Assembly: GCA_016858145.1 (NCBI GenBank)
Contig: JAEHOE010000170.1
Coordinates: forward strand, 1 to 64,000
Reading direction: 5' to 3'
DNA: 64,000 nt
From: Edaphochlamys debaryana
Lineage: Eukaryota; Chlorophyta; Chlorophyceae; Chlamydomonadales
The notes beneath the pieces are model-generated. The model searched no databases and was not told the DNA's origin. It saw nothing but the letters and a program-made list of their open reading frames with translations. How positions within the stretch are numbered: position 1 is the first letter of the stretch; each line of letters opens with the position of its first letter. This document shows positions 28,733-41,300 of the stretch, piece after piece. A program made the position numbers and the translations under genes.

Positions 28733-31700
28733 CTACGCGGGCGCGGGCGCGGGCGAGGCCGCGGACCGAGGGAAGAAGAACTGGTCCGACCGCACACTGC
28801 CCTCGTACGACTCTGGCGGCGGCCGCTCGTTGCCCGTCGGGGCCAGGTAGCGAGGCCCCGTGGCGCCGCCGGCGGAGGACAGCGACGTCGCGCGGGGCGC
28901 CACCGCCAGCGAGTCGCTGGCCGCCGCCGCGCCGCCGGCGCTGCTCGGTGAGCCGTACACGCCGCCGCCACCGCCGCCGACGGCCCCGGGGTAGATGGTG
29001 GGGCCTTCGCCGTACGCTGACGTGGACGGCACGGGGTAGCGCGACACGCTGGCGGCGCCGTCGTCGCTGCCGTCGCCGCCGCGTCGGCTGCCCCCGCCGC
29101 CGCCGCCGCCAGTGCTCCGGGCACTGCGGACGCTCGCGCCAGAGATGCTGGGCGCTGGTCCGCGGCCACTCTTTATGGATGCAGCGCGCGAGGGCGCACG
29201 GGCGGTGGCTGGGGCCTCGGGGGGAAACACGACCAGGTCCAGGGGTGTGGTGGGTTTCGGCGTGGCACGGAAGTTGGCGACGGCCGACGGCACGGGCGAT
29301 GCCGACGGTGGCCTCCCTGCGCCGCCGCCGCGCGCCGACGACGCCGTCTCGATGGGGTCCGCCAGCGGGTCGGGCATGGCGGTTGGTCGGGCGGTTGGCC
29401 GGTCGCGGTTGCTCGTCCAAGACCGTTGGGACGGCAGGTCCTCGCCGAACGCCGTCGAGGCCTCCTTGGTGATGGGGATGGGGTACAGCGTGTCCGCCAC
29501 AGGCGTCGCGACGGCGTTCTCGCGGCGCCAGGCGAGTACGGCAGCGGATCCGGTTTCGGACGCCGCGTACGACACCTCGCGCTCCGGCAGCGGCGGTACG
29601 GCAGGCGGCTCTCCGTCTTCCGGGACCATGCCGTCCGTGTACGGATTGGCAGCCAGGTACAGCAGCGTGTTACGTAATCCGGATGCGGCGCGGGCCAGGC
29701 TCTTGCCATCAATATCCGCGGATCTTGGATCCATGGCGGCGGCCGCCGCTTTGGCGGCCGCCACCGCCTCGCCAGGATCCAGCGGCGCCATCGGCGGCGG
29801 CTGGCCGCGGCGGCGGCGGCCGCTGATGGAGCCGGGGACGGAGCCGGCGTCGCTGTGTCGGGAGCTGGCGGCGGCGCCGCCGCCGGACGGCCCGGCGGCG
29901 CCGGGGGCCGGGGACCCAGCCGCCAGGATCGACCCTGCGTCTGCCGACGGGCGCTGGCGGAGCGATGAGCCGGGTGGCAGAGGCGTGACGTAGCCGGTGT
30001 TTCCCGACACACGGCGGCGGGCGGAGGGCGCGGGGGAGGTGCCGCGGCTCCGTGGCTTCACCACCGGGCCCCCTGCCGCGCCGGCGCCGGGGGCGGGGCT
30101 GGCGGCACTAGAGACCCGGTCCGAAGCTGGCGTGTCGCGCCCACCCGGGGTGGCGGAGGCGCCTTCCCGGTCTCGGTGGCGGTGGTGGTGGCGGCGGCGT
30201 TGGGAGGAGTCGCCGGCAGGGTCCCCCTCTTCCGGAATGGTGGGTTCGTCGGGGGAGAGGTGGGCCTGGCCGTGGTGGTGGTGGTGGTGGGTGTGGTGGG
30301 TGTGGTGCCCGGGGTAGCCCGGCTCTGCCTCGGGGCGCAGGGAGCCGCCAGCGCCGGAGTCCCCGCCGCTGCCCTCGCTGCGCCCCCGCCGGCCGCTGCC
30401 GGTCCGGCGCAGGGGCCCCGAGGCGGAGGCAGCGGAGGCAGCCGTCGGCGACGTAAGGCTCTTGGCGGAACCTGCGGCGGCAGCGGTGGGGGCGGCGGTG
30501 TTGGTGGCAGGAGAATGCCGCTTTACCCCGCCCCTGTAACTCCCAGCCCCGCCCGCTCACCCCTTTGGTTTGCCTTTGCTTGCTCTCCATGGATGGCCCG
30601 CCCCGTCAGCGCCCCCAGGTTCATCCCCACCACCCCGACTCTGTCAAAACACACACGCGGTTCCCCGCTTTGTCCCCCCTTCTCCCCCCGGCCCCTACCC
30701 ACCTGCGTGCGGCGCCTCGCTGGTCCCCGTCAGCGCCCCCAGGTTGAGTCGCGGCACATCGGGCCGCGGCACCGACCGCCCGAACGCCAGCTTGGTGCTG
30801 CCCCCATCCCTGTCCCGCTCCCTGTCCCTGTCCTTGTCCCTGTCCCGCTCCCTATCCCGGTCCCGATCTCGCTCTGGGTCCCGGTGCCGTTCCCGGGCGC
30901 TGACGCTTCCCAGGGCGGTAAGGCTGCTGCCTTGGCCCTCAAGTACACTGGCGGACACAGAGGAGCCCAGCAGGTCGGAGGCGCCGGAGACGCTGCGGGA
31001 GCGGCGGGGCGCGGAGCGGGGGCGGAGCGCGGGCTCTGAAGCCTGGGCGGACGGCGGCGGCGGCACGGAAGGCGGATCGTCGCGACGCACGTGCGCGCGT
31101 GGCGGCAGCGGCAGCGGCGGCCCGGCGGCGGCGGCGGGGGCGGCGCCGTCGGAGGAGGAGGCGCGGACGCGTGGCGCGGAGGAGGGCCGGGGTCGGGAGG
31201 CGGAGGTAGTGGAGCCGGCGGCGGAGAGGGCTGAGGCGGAGGAACGCTCCGCTTGCGGCGGCGACATGGGCCCGGCGGCGGAGGCCCGCGGCCGGGCCCA
31301 GGCTGACGGCGGCGCCGGCATGCCGCCGCTGCCGCTGGCGGCGCCGCCGGCGCCCACCTGCCAAGGCAGCGGCGGCCTCATCGCGCCGGCACCAATCGGA
31401 GCCGCGGCCGTTGCGTTGGAGGATTGGGATCGGCTGAGCTTGGCGGAGGGCGGCCGTACGGGCGGCCCCGTCACGCTGCCCACTCGGCTGGAGGACGCTG
31501 ACGTGTACAGATTTGAATCCGGCGGCGTGAATTCGTCGTACGTGTACTTAGTGGAAGTGGTTGCTGACGTGGCGGAGGAGGGCTCGGGCGCGAGGCCGGC
31601 GGCCGGGGCCGAGGCGACGGGGCCCAGGCCCAGCTCGCGGGCCCGGTCGTTGGCCAACTGCCGTCGGATCTGGTTGGAACCGGTCAGCGTGGTCGGATCT

Positions 31701-34700
31701 GGCCGCGGGCAGCCTTCCCGTACGATATCGTGGATCATGCGGATCAGGATCTGCTCTGAGAGGAGCGTGGTGGTGGGGTGGCCGCCCACCTCCTCCGCCA
31801 CGAGGCGAAGCGCCTCCAGAAACTGAGGGAAGGTGAGCGCCAGTCGGGCGGCGCGGTGCTGGCCGCCGGCGCCCGCCGGCGGCAGGCCGGCGGCGGCGCC
31901 GCTGGCGGGGCCGTACGGCAGTGATCTGGCGGACGCGAGCCAGGCGGCGGCGGAGGCGGGGCCCTTGACCTCGTGGAGCGCAGGGGAGATGGTCGGAGGG
32001 CCGCCGCCGCTGCCCGGGGGCTCCCCGGCGGCGGCGTAAGCGGCGGAGCTGCGCTTGGGCGCGGGGCCGTCGCCCGCTGCGCGGCCGTCCGACCCCACCA
32101 CTGCGCAGATAGACGTGCGGGAGGAGGGTGCACGGGCACGTGAACAACGGGGCAGCGAAGGCACGTGTGTGGCTAAGCGAGATCGGGGGGTCTGCCCAGG
32201 GAAGGGGCCTTGCGGAGAGCTCACGGGGCGGATGGAGGCGGACACTCGAGGCCCAGGCCCAGGCCCCCCCCAGGCCCCCCCAGGCCCCCCCAGGCTCACC
32301 TGTGCCCAGGCGGTTGCGCTGCAGTGTGAGTTTGGCCTGGCCGCTGGAGTCGGGGGGCACGGGCACGTCGTGGATGCCTGGGGGAAGGCGAGGGCGGGAG
32401 GGCAAGGCAGGGCGGAGTAAGATTGTGGACGAGGCAACGCTGCCACCGCCCCACACAGATACGAATGTCACCTCTCCGCCCCCTTCCCCTCTGCACCCCC
32501 ACCCACCCGCGCTGTCGTCCGCCAGGTAGACGCCCCCCACGGAGGCCGCCGCCACGAACGCCGCCTCCAGTCGCCCGGGGTTGAGCGAGCCGCCGTGCGC
32601 CCCCGCCTCAACGCGAAGAGTCTCGCAGTCGCCGCACAGCCGCAGCCAGGCGGGCCTGTTGGGGAGGGGGATGAATGGGTGACGGAAGGGGATGAAGTAA
32701 GGGTACTCTTCGTGAGAGTGGTCAGGAAAAGGCGTACGGATTGGGAACGGTACGGCAGTGGTTACGACTCACATCTCCATGACCGACAGGGACCGGTACA
32801 GGCAGCAGCACGCGCCGTACGCCGCCGGCCCGCCCGTGGCGCCGCTGCCCGCCGCCGAGTAGTCGGCGTCAGTTGCGGCGGCGGCGGGCGTCTTGATCGG
32901 TAGTTTGTACGACATGGGCGGCATCTTACCCTTGTTGTACCGCGCGTTGTACCTGCGTACGGCAGAATCGGGATGTGGGTTTCGGCAAGTTGCTCGTCAG
33001 GACCCTGCTCGGCCCGTCCCTGCCACCGCCCGTGCCCTCTCGCACGTCTCCGCCACCCATCGTGCACTCCGTCCACCTGTGCAACACGCCCCGCCCCGCC
33101 CACCCAAGCACCCTGCGTGCCCCCGCCAACTCTCCCCCAGCGCCCACCTGTGGAACACGGCCCTCAGGTTGCGTGCGTTGACCAGCGGCAGGTCGGGCAG
33201 GTAGTCCCGCACGGGCTGGGGGATGCCCAGCACTCGGACCACCTCCTGGGGGGGTTGGAATGGGGCGGGGGATAGGGCACGGGGATAGGGTGTGGGGGAA
33301 AGCAGACGCCAGTGGCTCGCATCCGCTCATCACGGATCACCCTCCCCAACGACAGGCGGCCTTCGAGCTCTGAGCCTGCCGTGCTTCCCACGCCCCCAGC
33401 TGCCCACCGCAGACCCGCCCCCCCTCCAGCTCCAGTATCCCCCACTCGACCCCCAAGGCCCGTCCGCCCCGCCCCACCTCCAGCTTCAGCCAGTCGTCCA
33501 GGCGCCACCTGCGCAGCACGAGGGGTAGCGCGGGCGTGTGAGGCACGGCACGGCCACCCCTGCCCTCCAAGCCGCCTCCGAGCACAACTCCTACATCCCC
33601 GCTACACCCTCCACACAGCCCTCCGCCTCTCCAACCCCTCCCCACAGCCCTCCGCCCCTCCACACAGCCCTCCCCACAAATTCCTCCACCCCCCCCAAAC
33701 ACCTCGAATGCTGTTGGCCGCAGTGCGCGCAGGCGTAGGCCTCCTTGCTGGCAGGCCCCTCCAGCGCCGAGCCCAGGCCCAGCTGGGCGGCCGCGGGGGG
33801 CAGCGGCGCGGAGGCGAGGCGCGGGTCGGCGGTGGGGGGCGGCTGGCCGCATGACACCACCTGGTAGAGGGGCACGTCGTGGCTGCTCATCTGGGGGGGG
33901 GGGGGGAAGGGGCAAGGAGGGGGACGGAGAGGCAAGTGATCAAGGCAAGCGGGTGATTGAAGGCAAGGGAGGGAGTCTGAGGAAGGGTCCCTCTCTGCCC
34001 ACTCCGTGCTACGCCTGGCCTCTCCCTTAACCCAGCGCAAACACCCCATTTTCCCTCTACCGCGCGTAGGCCCCGTCCCACACCGAGCCCCCAGCTCCAC
34101 AGCTGGCGCTCCGCCAGCAGCCCCAGCGCCCCCTCCCCACGCCCGGCCCTCCGACAGACACATACACACACACTTTGCCCTCCCCTCCCCTCTCCCCAAC
34201 CTGCCCCCCCCACCTTGCGCTCCGCCAGCAGCCCCAACGCCCGCACGAAGGCCGCAAACTGCAGGCGGCCGCCGCTGGTGGGGTCGGCGGCCTGGCCCTC
34301 GGAGGAGGTCTGGGAGGCGCCGCGGAAGGCACCGAAGGAGGCTGGGGGTGGGGAACGGGGAGGGGGAGGGGGGTGTGAGGATGGGGCGGCCTGTCACCAG
34401 GGGCCAGGACCTCGCTCGGCCCCGCCCCGCAGGACAGCTCCCCCTTCACTGACTCGCGGGAGGCTGCCCAGCGTCCCCACGAACCCGCCACCACCACCCC
34501 GCCCACCCCCGCCCACCGCGTGCCGCCTTGAAGGCGTGGCGGGCGGACTCCGACGACGCACTGATGCCGTACTGCTCCACCAGGCGGAGGAACTGGGGGG
34601 AGGGAGAGGGGGCGGAGCGTCATGGGTGGCGCGTGCACCCACCGCCTCGCCCCTGCCCGTGCAGCCCACCTGCCCCCGTCGCCCTCCTACACCCCGCCCA

Positions 34701-35867
34701 GTCCCCCTCTCCCCCCCTAAAGGGCCCCACCACATCCCCGTGGCCGGCCGCGCCATGCCCTCTCGAACACGCAAGCCACACACACACCCTCCAAGCTCCC
34801 AGCCCCTCCAACCTCCCCGCACCTGCCACGACAGCATCCCCGTGGCCGGCCTCCGGGTGCCCTCCGCGAAGCCCACATCCCCCAGCAGCACCGCGTGGTA
34901 CTGGTTGTACAGGGGGCGCAGGCCTGGGGGGTAGGAGGGGAGGGATTGAGGTTGGTCGCCCCACAGTCGCAGCAACGCGCCCGAATGCCGGCTCAGCCCA
35001 CCTTAACTGGTCCCCCTCCCCTTTACCCTCCCTCCCCTCCCCCGATGCCCCACCCCCTCCCCCACCCGTGACGGCGTCGAATGACTCCCGGATGGGCACC
35101 AGCGCCGCCACCTCGGACAGCAGCCACACCACGAAGTCCTGACAGGGGGGGTGGGCGGATGGATTGGTCAGGGCTAGGAACCCCCCTCCCCCTCCCTCTC
35201 TTGACCCCCCCACCGCCCCAACCCCCATGACCCCCCCTCCCAGCTCCTCCCACCTGCGCAGACACGATGCCCGTGCCGTCCTGGTCCGCCCGCTGCATGT
35301 GCTCCCGCACGTACACGTCCACCAGAGCAGCCGGCACGCCCTCCTGCGAACGCACGTTTGGTGAAACACAAGGGGAAGATGAGCTGCCGCTGGGGCGTGT
35401 GGGCGAGGGAAATGGACGTCGTCCAGTTCCAGGATTCATGGGGGCGTGGACATGCCGGCGCCGGAGTCCCGCCCGCCCCGGGCCCACCAGCAAGTCCATG
35501 TCCACCATGAGCTGCTTCATGCGGTAGTAAGGGATGCCCACCACGCCATACAGTGCGCCGGAGCTCTTGGTCGCATACTGCTCGAGCGGGAACAGCGGGA
35601 TTGCAGTGGGGTTGTGAAGCCCGAGCCCCCGTCAGAAAGCAGAAGGCGGGCGCTGAACTATTATGGAGCTTGGAGCTGCATCAAAGGCCCCAGGAGTAGG
35701 CTGCTTGGTCTGCGCAACGCGACGTTGCAAAGGCCGCATGCGAACCGATATCCATGCCCTGGAGGAGAAGCCGGCGATGGATGCAACCATGCCGCTCTTG
35801 CCTTATGGAACAGTCCATAGATGATCTCCGCGCCGCGCAGCGGCTCCTCTCCTCCGCGTGCAGACAT
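28733..35867 (-). CDS. EF-hand protein of unknown function with long disordered C-terminus, 15 exons
   Basis: Exons 5' to 3': 35867-35802, 35580-35488, 35343-35254, 35138-35066, 34923-34823, 34592-34517, 34341-34214, 33890-33703, 33508-33478, 33245-33148, 32950-32773, 32655-32507, 32377-32300, 32100-30703, 30471-28733. Phases agree except for one base near the start of exon 11. The roughly 1490-residue product starts MSARGGEEPLRGAEIIYGLF. An EF-hand loop DQDGTGIVSAQD with good Ca ligands is split over exons 3-4; helical segments follow (FLRLVEQYGISASSES, FAAFVRALGLLAERK), then a Cys/His motif CAHCGQQH and a second conserved-looking helix pair (FPQFLEALRLVAEEV, LIRMIHDIV). The last two exons encode about 1000 residues of Ser/Pro/Ala/Gly-rich sequence with Arg-Asp/Arg-Glu dipeptides and a His-rich patch. 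Intron 1 has a GC donor (AAG|GCAAGA). A ciliary or calcium-signalling role is possible but not shown. Confidence 0.8.
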
Positions 35868-38305
35868 TTCACAAGCTGAGTTTCACGTTTAGTTTCGCGA
35901 TGCCTACATACTCACAAAAGAGCTCTAGTGCTTACAGCTACACCGCTCAGCGGGGCTAGTCACTATGGCGAGCGGGGAAGCTGGCTTCCCCTTCGCAGGT
36001 GTTCGCCCGCGGGTGCGCACATACAACTCTGCTTACACTGCGTATGTTTAGAGAGATGCTTTGTGCTACTGCCGCTCACGGGGCAGGCTTTCGACGTCCC
36101 CCGCGTCCCAGCTCACGTCGGAGTCCAGGATCCGGCGCGCCGCTCATCATGCTCTACCCGTCCCAACACAGCTCATACACCTCTACGACACGCGGACGTG
36201 ATCGCGACGTGATGCAGAGGCGCGCGACCGACTTCTGGGCACGTCGGAGACCCGGGGGTCTCTGTCCTACCTGCGTTCGAACCCTTGTCGAACTGCCTTC
36301 GGCTTGTCCGCCGTCCGCCGCCAGGGCCGTGGCTGGCCCCCTCCTCAAAACTGCCGTTCTCTCCACACGCCGCAGAACTCTGTCAGCCTAATTTCCCCCC
36401 AGCCTCACGCCCCGTTGTTGATACGCGCAGCCGCGCAGGCCCTTCATCCTCCCTACTCGACGGTCGAGGCCCTCCTGCCCTCGAGGCCTCGACCGCCATC
36501 CCGCGCGCCCCGCCCCTACATAGTTACATGGCTCTTCGCTACTTTCACCTCGGTGCAAGCTAGTTGCACATTGCTTGTGAGCCCCCAGGGGCTCCACCAG
36601 CACTGCCTGGCTCCAGGGGCACACTGAGTGGCGGGGTTCACAAAACGCTTGCGAGGGCTACGCTCCTGTTCGTGGCGGCAGGGTCCTGAAACTCCTGAGT
36701 CCTGACGCAGTCAACCCCTCCATCCCCCAGCTTCGACTCGGCCGAACAATAACAACTCAAGGCCATTACCCTATTAGCCTGTGTCCGTCGGCCAAACTTA
36801 CTTACCCCACATATTGGGTAAGGCGGTCCGGAGCCAAGTGTGCCATCGTGCACTGCGCTGCATTGCGCTTTGCTTTAAACCCCACATAATGCGTTGATTT
36901 AAAGACGCCACGGCACCCAACTTGTCATCAACGTGACCATAACCCAAATGACGTCTATAGCGGCTTTTTCACGCGCATGCGCCACAACATTAAGGGCGAC
37001 TGGGGGAGATGGGGCTCCGCACAGGCCCTACCGTCCGAAGGTCCCCAGAGCGTCTTCGGTAAAGCGGCCGCACCGCAGTATAATACGCGCAACAAGCCAG
37101 CGAGCCTGGCACGCTACAACACCTGCAACACGTCAGCGGCGATCCCTGCTCGTGCTCACACCGAGGGGTCACCCCTACCCACGCACCTGCCAACACTCCG
37201 ACACGGCCTGTTGCAACCTCAACCCCGAAACTCCACCCCCATGCCAGGCAATCCAGCATCCAGCGTCTCCACGGGCCGCCCCCGAGCCCGAGCCTGGCGT
37301 CAAAACTGGCTCGGAAACGCTTGAGCCAAGCGCACTGGCTGAAGTGTTTGTAAAACTTAACCCCAAACCCCTTCCAAACATCTTGCACGCACAGGAGTCT
37401 CCATGGTCCGCCCCCGCAAGGCGAGACATCACAATCTGACCCACACGGACCACAGACCATCGTCGTGGCAGGGCCTCGTGCGGGCGCATGAGCAGGACAG
37501 CAGAAGGACACGGCGCATGACGGAATGGCAGCCAGACTCTTCTTCAGTGCTATCTGAGGTACGTACGCCCACAATTAGAAATTCCCCATAGCATCTAAGC
37601 GACCAGCGCGGCTCACAACGCCAAAAGTGCGGCCGAAATGGCACATATATTGTAGGGCCTTCATGCGAAACGTGCGCAACCATCTAGTATGGCATCCACG
37701 CCACCCACACCCAAACCCGCAAGACACCCAAGCACGTGCGCAGCCACCAGGCAAACACACAGTAAGGCCAAGTATTGCACGCTTCCAACCAACCCTCAGC
37801 CACAGGGCCTGCGGAGTGCCAAGACTTGACGGCTCACTTTGGCATCCTCCGCATAACACATCTAATCAACGCCCAACTTAATCGCTACGAGACGCAGTCT
37901 TTGGAGGACGCGCGCAAGTGCTTTCCGTGCACGCGCTCACTCCTCTCCACGACAGGATTCCACGGCACCCGCAGTAACCTCTCGTTTAGGCTTCGGCACG
38001 ATAACCTCGCATCTTGATGTAACCTCGCATCCCGGCGTGCATTTGATACGGGCCGGTTCCTGGCTCCGCAACTGCAGCTCGGTTCTCTCTGTCCAGTGAA
38101 CCCGTAGTCGCGCGTTTTAACCTGCCCTACTTCAGGCAAGCAAGCATTCAGACAGGAGGCTGCTTTCCATCCTCAACACCAGGCCACCGTTTCGCCTCCG
38201 TAGCCCCGACGAAGCACGAACCGACAAAAGTGCATGCCCTAGGCACAGCCCGCGCCAGGTACAGGGCCCCCGCCTTGCCCAGGGCAGGCCCAAGGGGGCC
38301 CAAGC
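35868..38305. other. Intergenic region: EF-hand gene promoter side and cyclase 3' side
   Basis: About 2.4 kb, less GC-rich than the flanking genes. It lies upstream of the EF-hand gene (ATG context GTGAAATGTCT) and downstream of the cyclase gene. I find no TATA box close to the EF-hand start and no minus-strand TGTAA within about 1.7 kb of the cyclase stop codon; the nearest is 36524-36528. No frame here looks coding. Confidence 0.5.
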
Positions 38306-41300
38306 TCACAGGTACAGGCCCAGCACGCGCTGCAGCTGCCCGTCGCTGAAGGGCGCGTCCACGTCTCCCGCCCACTCGAACGTCCGCATCTCGCCCTTGC
38401 CCTTGACCTCGGTCATGCCCAGGTCGGTCCAGGCCTCCGAGGGCAGGCGCTGACGTGTCGCCTCCGACACGTGGATGCAGCCGGGGCGGCACGTGGACTC
38501 CATGCGGCTGGCGGTGTTGACTGTGTCGCCAAAGAGGCAGAAGCGGGGCATGCGGTCGCCCTGCGAGGATGGAGGATTAGGAGGAGGAGGCGTCGCACAA
38601 GTTACAGCATCTCGCCTCATGTCCGCGGACACCTTCATTGCACAGGGCTGGGGCCGCGGGCGCGGGGTCTGGCAGAGGCACGATGCGTACAGAGGTCCCG
38701 GGGCCTGCCCCGCTCACCACGACGCCGCTGGTGACGGGCCCCGAGTGCAGCCCAATGCGCAGCTGCACGGGCTCGCCCGTGTGGGGCATGCGCACGCCGC
38801 GGGAGGCGCGGAGCATGGCCTGGGGGGAGGGGGGCACAGAGGGGGCCGAGGGCGGAGGGGTGAAGCTACGCAGGGGAATTGGATCGGGATGGCGGTTGGA
38901 ATTTGGGTTTGACGCATGCCTATGCCTAGATACACAGCCGGCCCGGAGCGTGGCACTGTGGCTACTGCGGCCCTGGTCCACATGAACCTAGAACACAGCC
39001 TGCCAGGAGCCTTGCAGTGGGGCGGCGTGGCTGCGTCCAGGCCTGCTGCTGCGTTTACCACCCCCCACCCCCCGCCTCCGCACCTTGGCGAACTCCATGG
39101 CCCGCACCGCGTGCAGGGCGTCCTCCGTGCCGCTGATAACGGACTTGTAGCCGTCGTCGTCGTAAGCCACCACGCCGCCCGCCACCATGTAGCAGTCTGG
39201 GGGCGAACGAGGAGGCCATGCAATGATAAGTGTCAGCATTCATTGTGTCCGAGCATGAAAGCGCGTTGCGGACTTGGTCACGGCCTCAAAGAGTGTGCAC
39301 GAGCGAGGGGCCTTCTCCGCTAGCACGCCCCCACCCACGGCTTCCCGCGGCGCCCCCCGGCGAAAGGGGCAAGCCTCCACTCACCGCCGATGGTCTCGAC
39401 CTTGTAGACCTTGTAGATGTCAATCATGGCGTCGAAGCGCGAGTAGAGCTGGTTGAGGAAGGCCATGACGGTGAGGGGCGTGGCGGCGTGGCACATGGAG
39501 GTGAAGCCCACGATGTCTGGGGGCCGGGGTGCGGGAGCGAGGAGGGTGCCGTATTGGTGGTTGGCGAGCGGAGCGAGGGAAGCAAGCGTGCTGGATGCAG
39601 GCCCTCCCGCGAGAAAATGCCCCACGTGACCTGCCACCTGACCAGCCTCGCCACACGCGCCCTCCCCGCACGCACGCACCCGCGAAGAGGATGGTGACCC
39701 CCGGGTGCCACGTGGCCAGCGAGGCCATGCGCTCCAGGGAGCCCGGCCGCCGCAGCGCCAGCAGCGAGGAGGAGGAGGCGGCGCCGCCCGGGCCGCTGCC
39801 GGGGTCGGCCATGGCCTCTGTGATGGTCAGGTGCTCCAGCACGTGGCGGGGGAAGATCTTCTCCAGCACCTGACAGGAGGGGGGTAGGAGGGCGGGGGAG
39901 CAGGGGAGCAGCGCTCAGGGCGTGGAGAGTGCGTGGGTGCGGAGGAGGGCCCCGCTGGCGCTCTATGGCGGTCGAAGTCGGTCGCCTCCTCCCAAGGGAG
40001 CAAGGGGCTTGGTGGATTGTTGCGTGGGAGCTCGGGGGCCCTGCTGCGTGCTGCAGCGCGCCAGCAGCCCCCTGTATCCCAGCTGCCACCCCACGTTTAC
40101 AACTTTGCCTTCACACCACCACCACCACCACCACGCCCGGCCCCCCCACCTTGTGCTCCTGCTCCAGCAGCCGCGTCAGCCGCGCCTGCGCCTCCACCTG
40201 CTCCGTCACGTCGATCTGGGTCGGGGCGGGAGGGGCGGATGGCAGGGCGGGGTTGGGGACAAAGGGAAGGCAGCGCGCAGATCGTGAATTGACCTGGGTC
40301 AATCTGGGTCGGGGGTCGATCTGGGTCGGGAGCGGGAGGGGGTCAGCCGCAAAGGGAAGGCAGCGCGCGGTTCGTGAGTGTAGCGTGACCTCGCGCGGGC
40401 ACGAGCACTGCAGAGCAGTGGGAGGCCTGGCGAGCTGCCGTGCTGCATGCACCTCTGTTGGCCCAGAGAGCGGCGTCATATCGGGCGCTGAGCTCACCTG
40501 ACTCGGAAAAAGCGTGAGCCACAGATGCAAGGAGGACGGTGAGCCCGGAAACGGGGGACAGCTGTCCTACCCACCTCGAGGCCCTGCACCTCCCTCTCTC
40601 CATGACCCCCAGCTGCCCTGCCCACGCCAGCAACGTGCTTGTGCAATCCGCTAGTCCCTCCAACCCACACGCCTACCTGTGTTAGTGTGATCGTGATCTG
40701 CCGGCGCCGACCATGAGTAGAGGTGGAGGCAGCAGGTGACCCCGTGCCGGTTCCATTAGCGGCGGTGCTGCCGCGCCGGCCACGGCCCGACGGTTCGTCT
40801 TCCCGTGCGTCCCTCTCCAGCTCTCGCTCTCGATCGGGCCCACATGGTGACGCAATCGCAACGGCGTGGATCTTCTGCCATCTGAGCCGTACAGGCGCGG
40901 GAGTGGGGGCCGGACTGGTTGCATCCGCCAGCATGCTCCCACCGCCCCCTTCCACGGCTGCCGCTGAAGCTGACAGCCGCATCCCCGCCGGGCCCACGCT
41001 TCCGGCGCCAGGCCCAGCCGGGCCCCGCTCAACCGCCACCAGGCCCGCCTCACCCGGCCCAGCGGTGCTACCAGCCACCGCCGCGGCACCCGTGCAACCG
41101 GGCGCCGTCACGGCCGCCTTGCCCGCCTCTCCCAGCGACTCAGGCACAGCGGCGGGGGGCGAGCGCAGGCCCACGCGTCGCGCCAGGGGCACGACGCTGC
41201 CCGCGGTCGCCGCAGCCGCGGCAGCGGCAGCCGTGGCGGCGGCGAGGGCCGACTCGTTTCGGTGCAGGGACCCGAACAAGAGCTTCAGCCGGTCGCTGGT

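Noticed and set aside
28545..29472. Plus-strand frames opposite the EF-hand gene's last exon
   Set aside because: They are Arg/Pro/Ala-rich mirror frames of a GC-rich coding exon with no splice or start context.
35868..38305. Gene in the 2.4-kb intergenic region
   Set aside because: Frames are short, start and stop at random and lack credible splice borders or domains.
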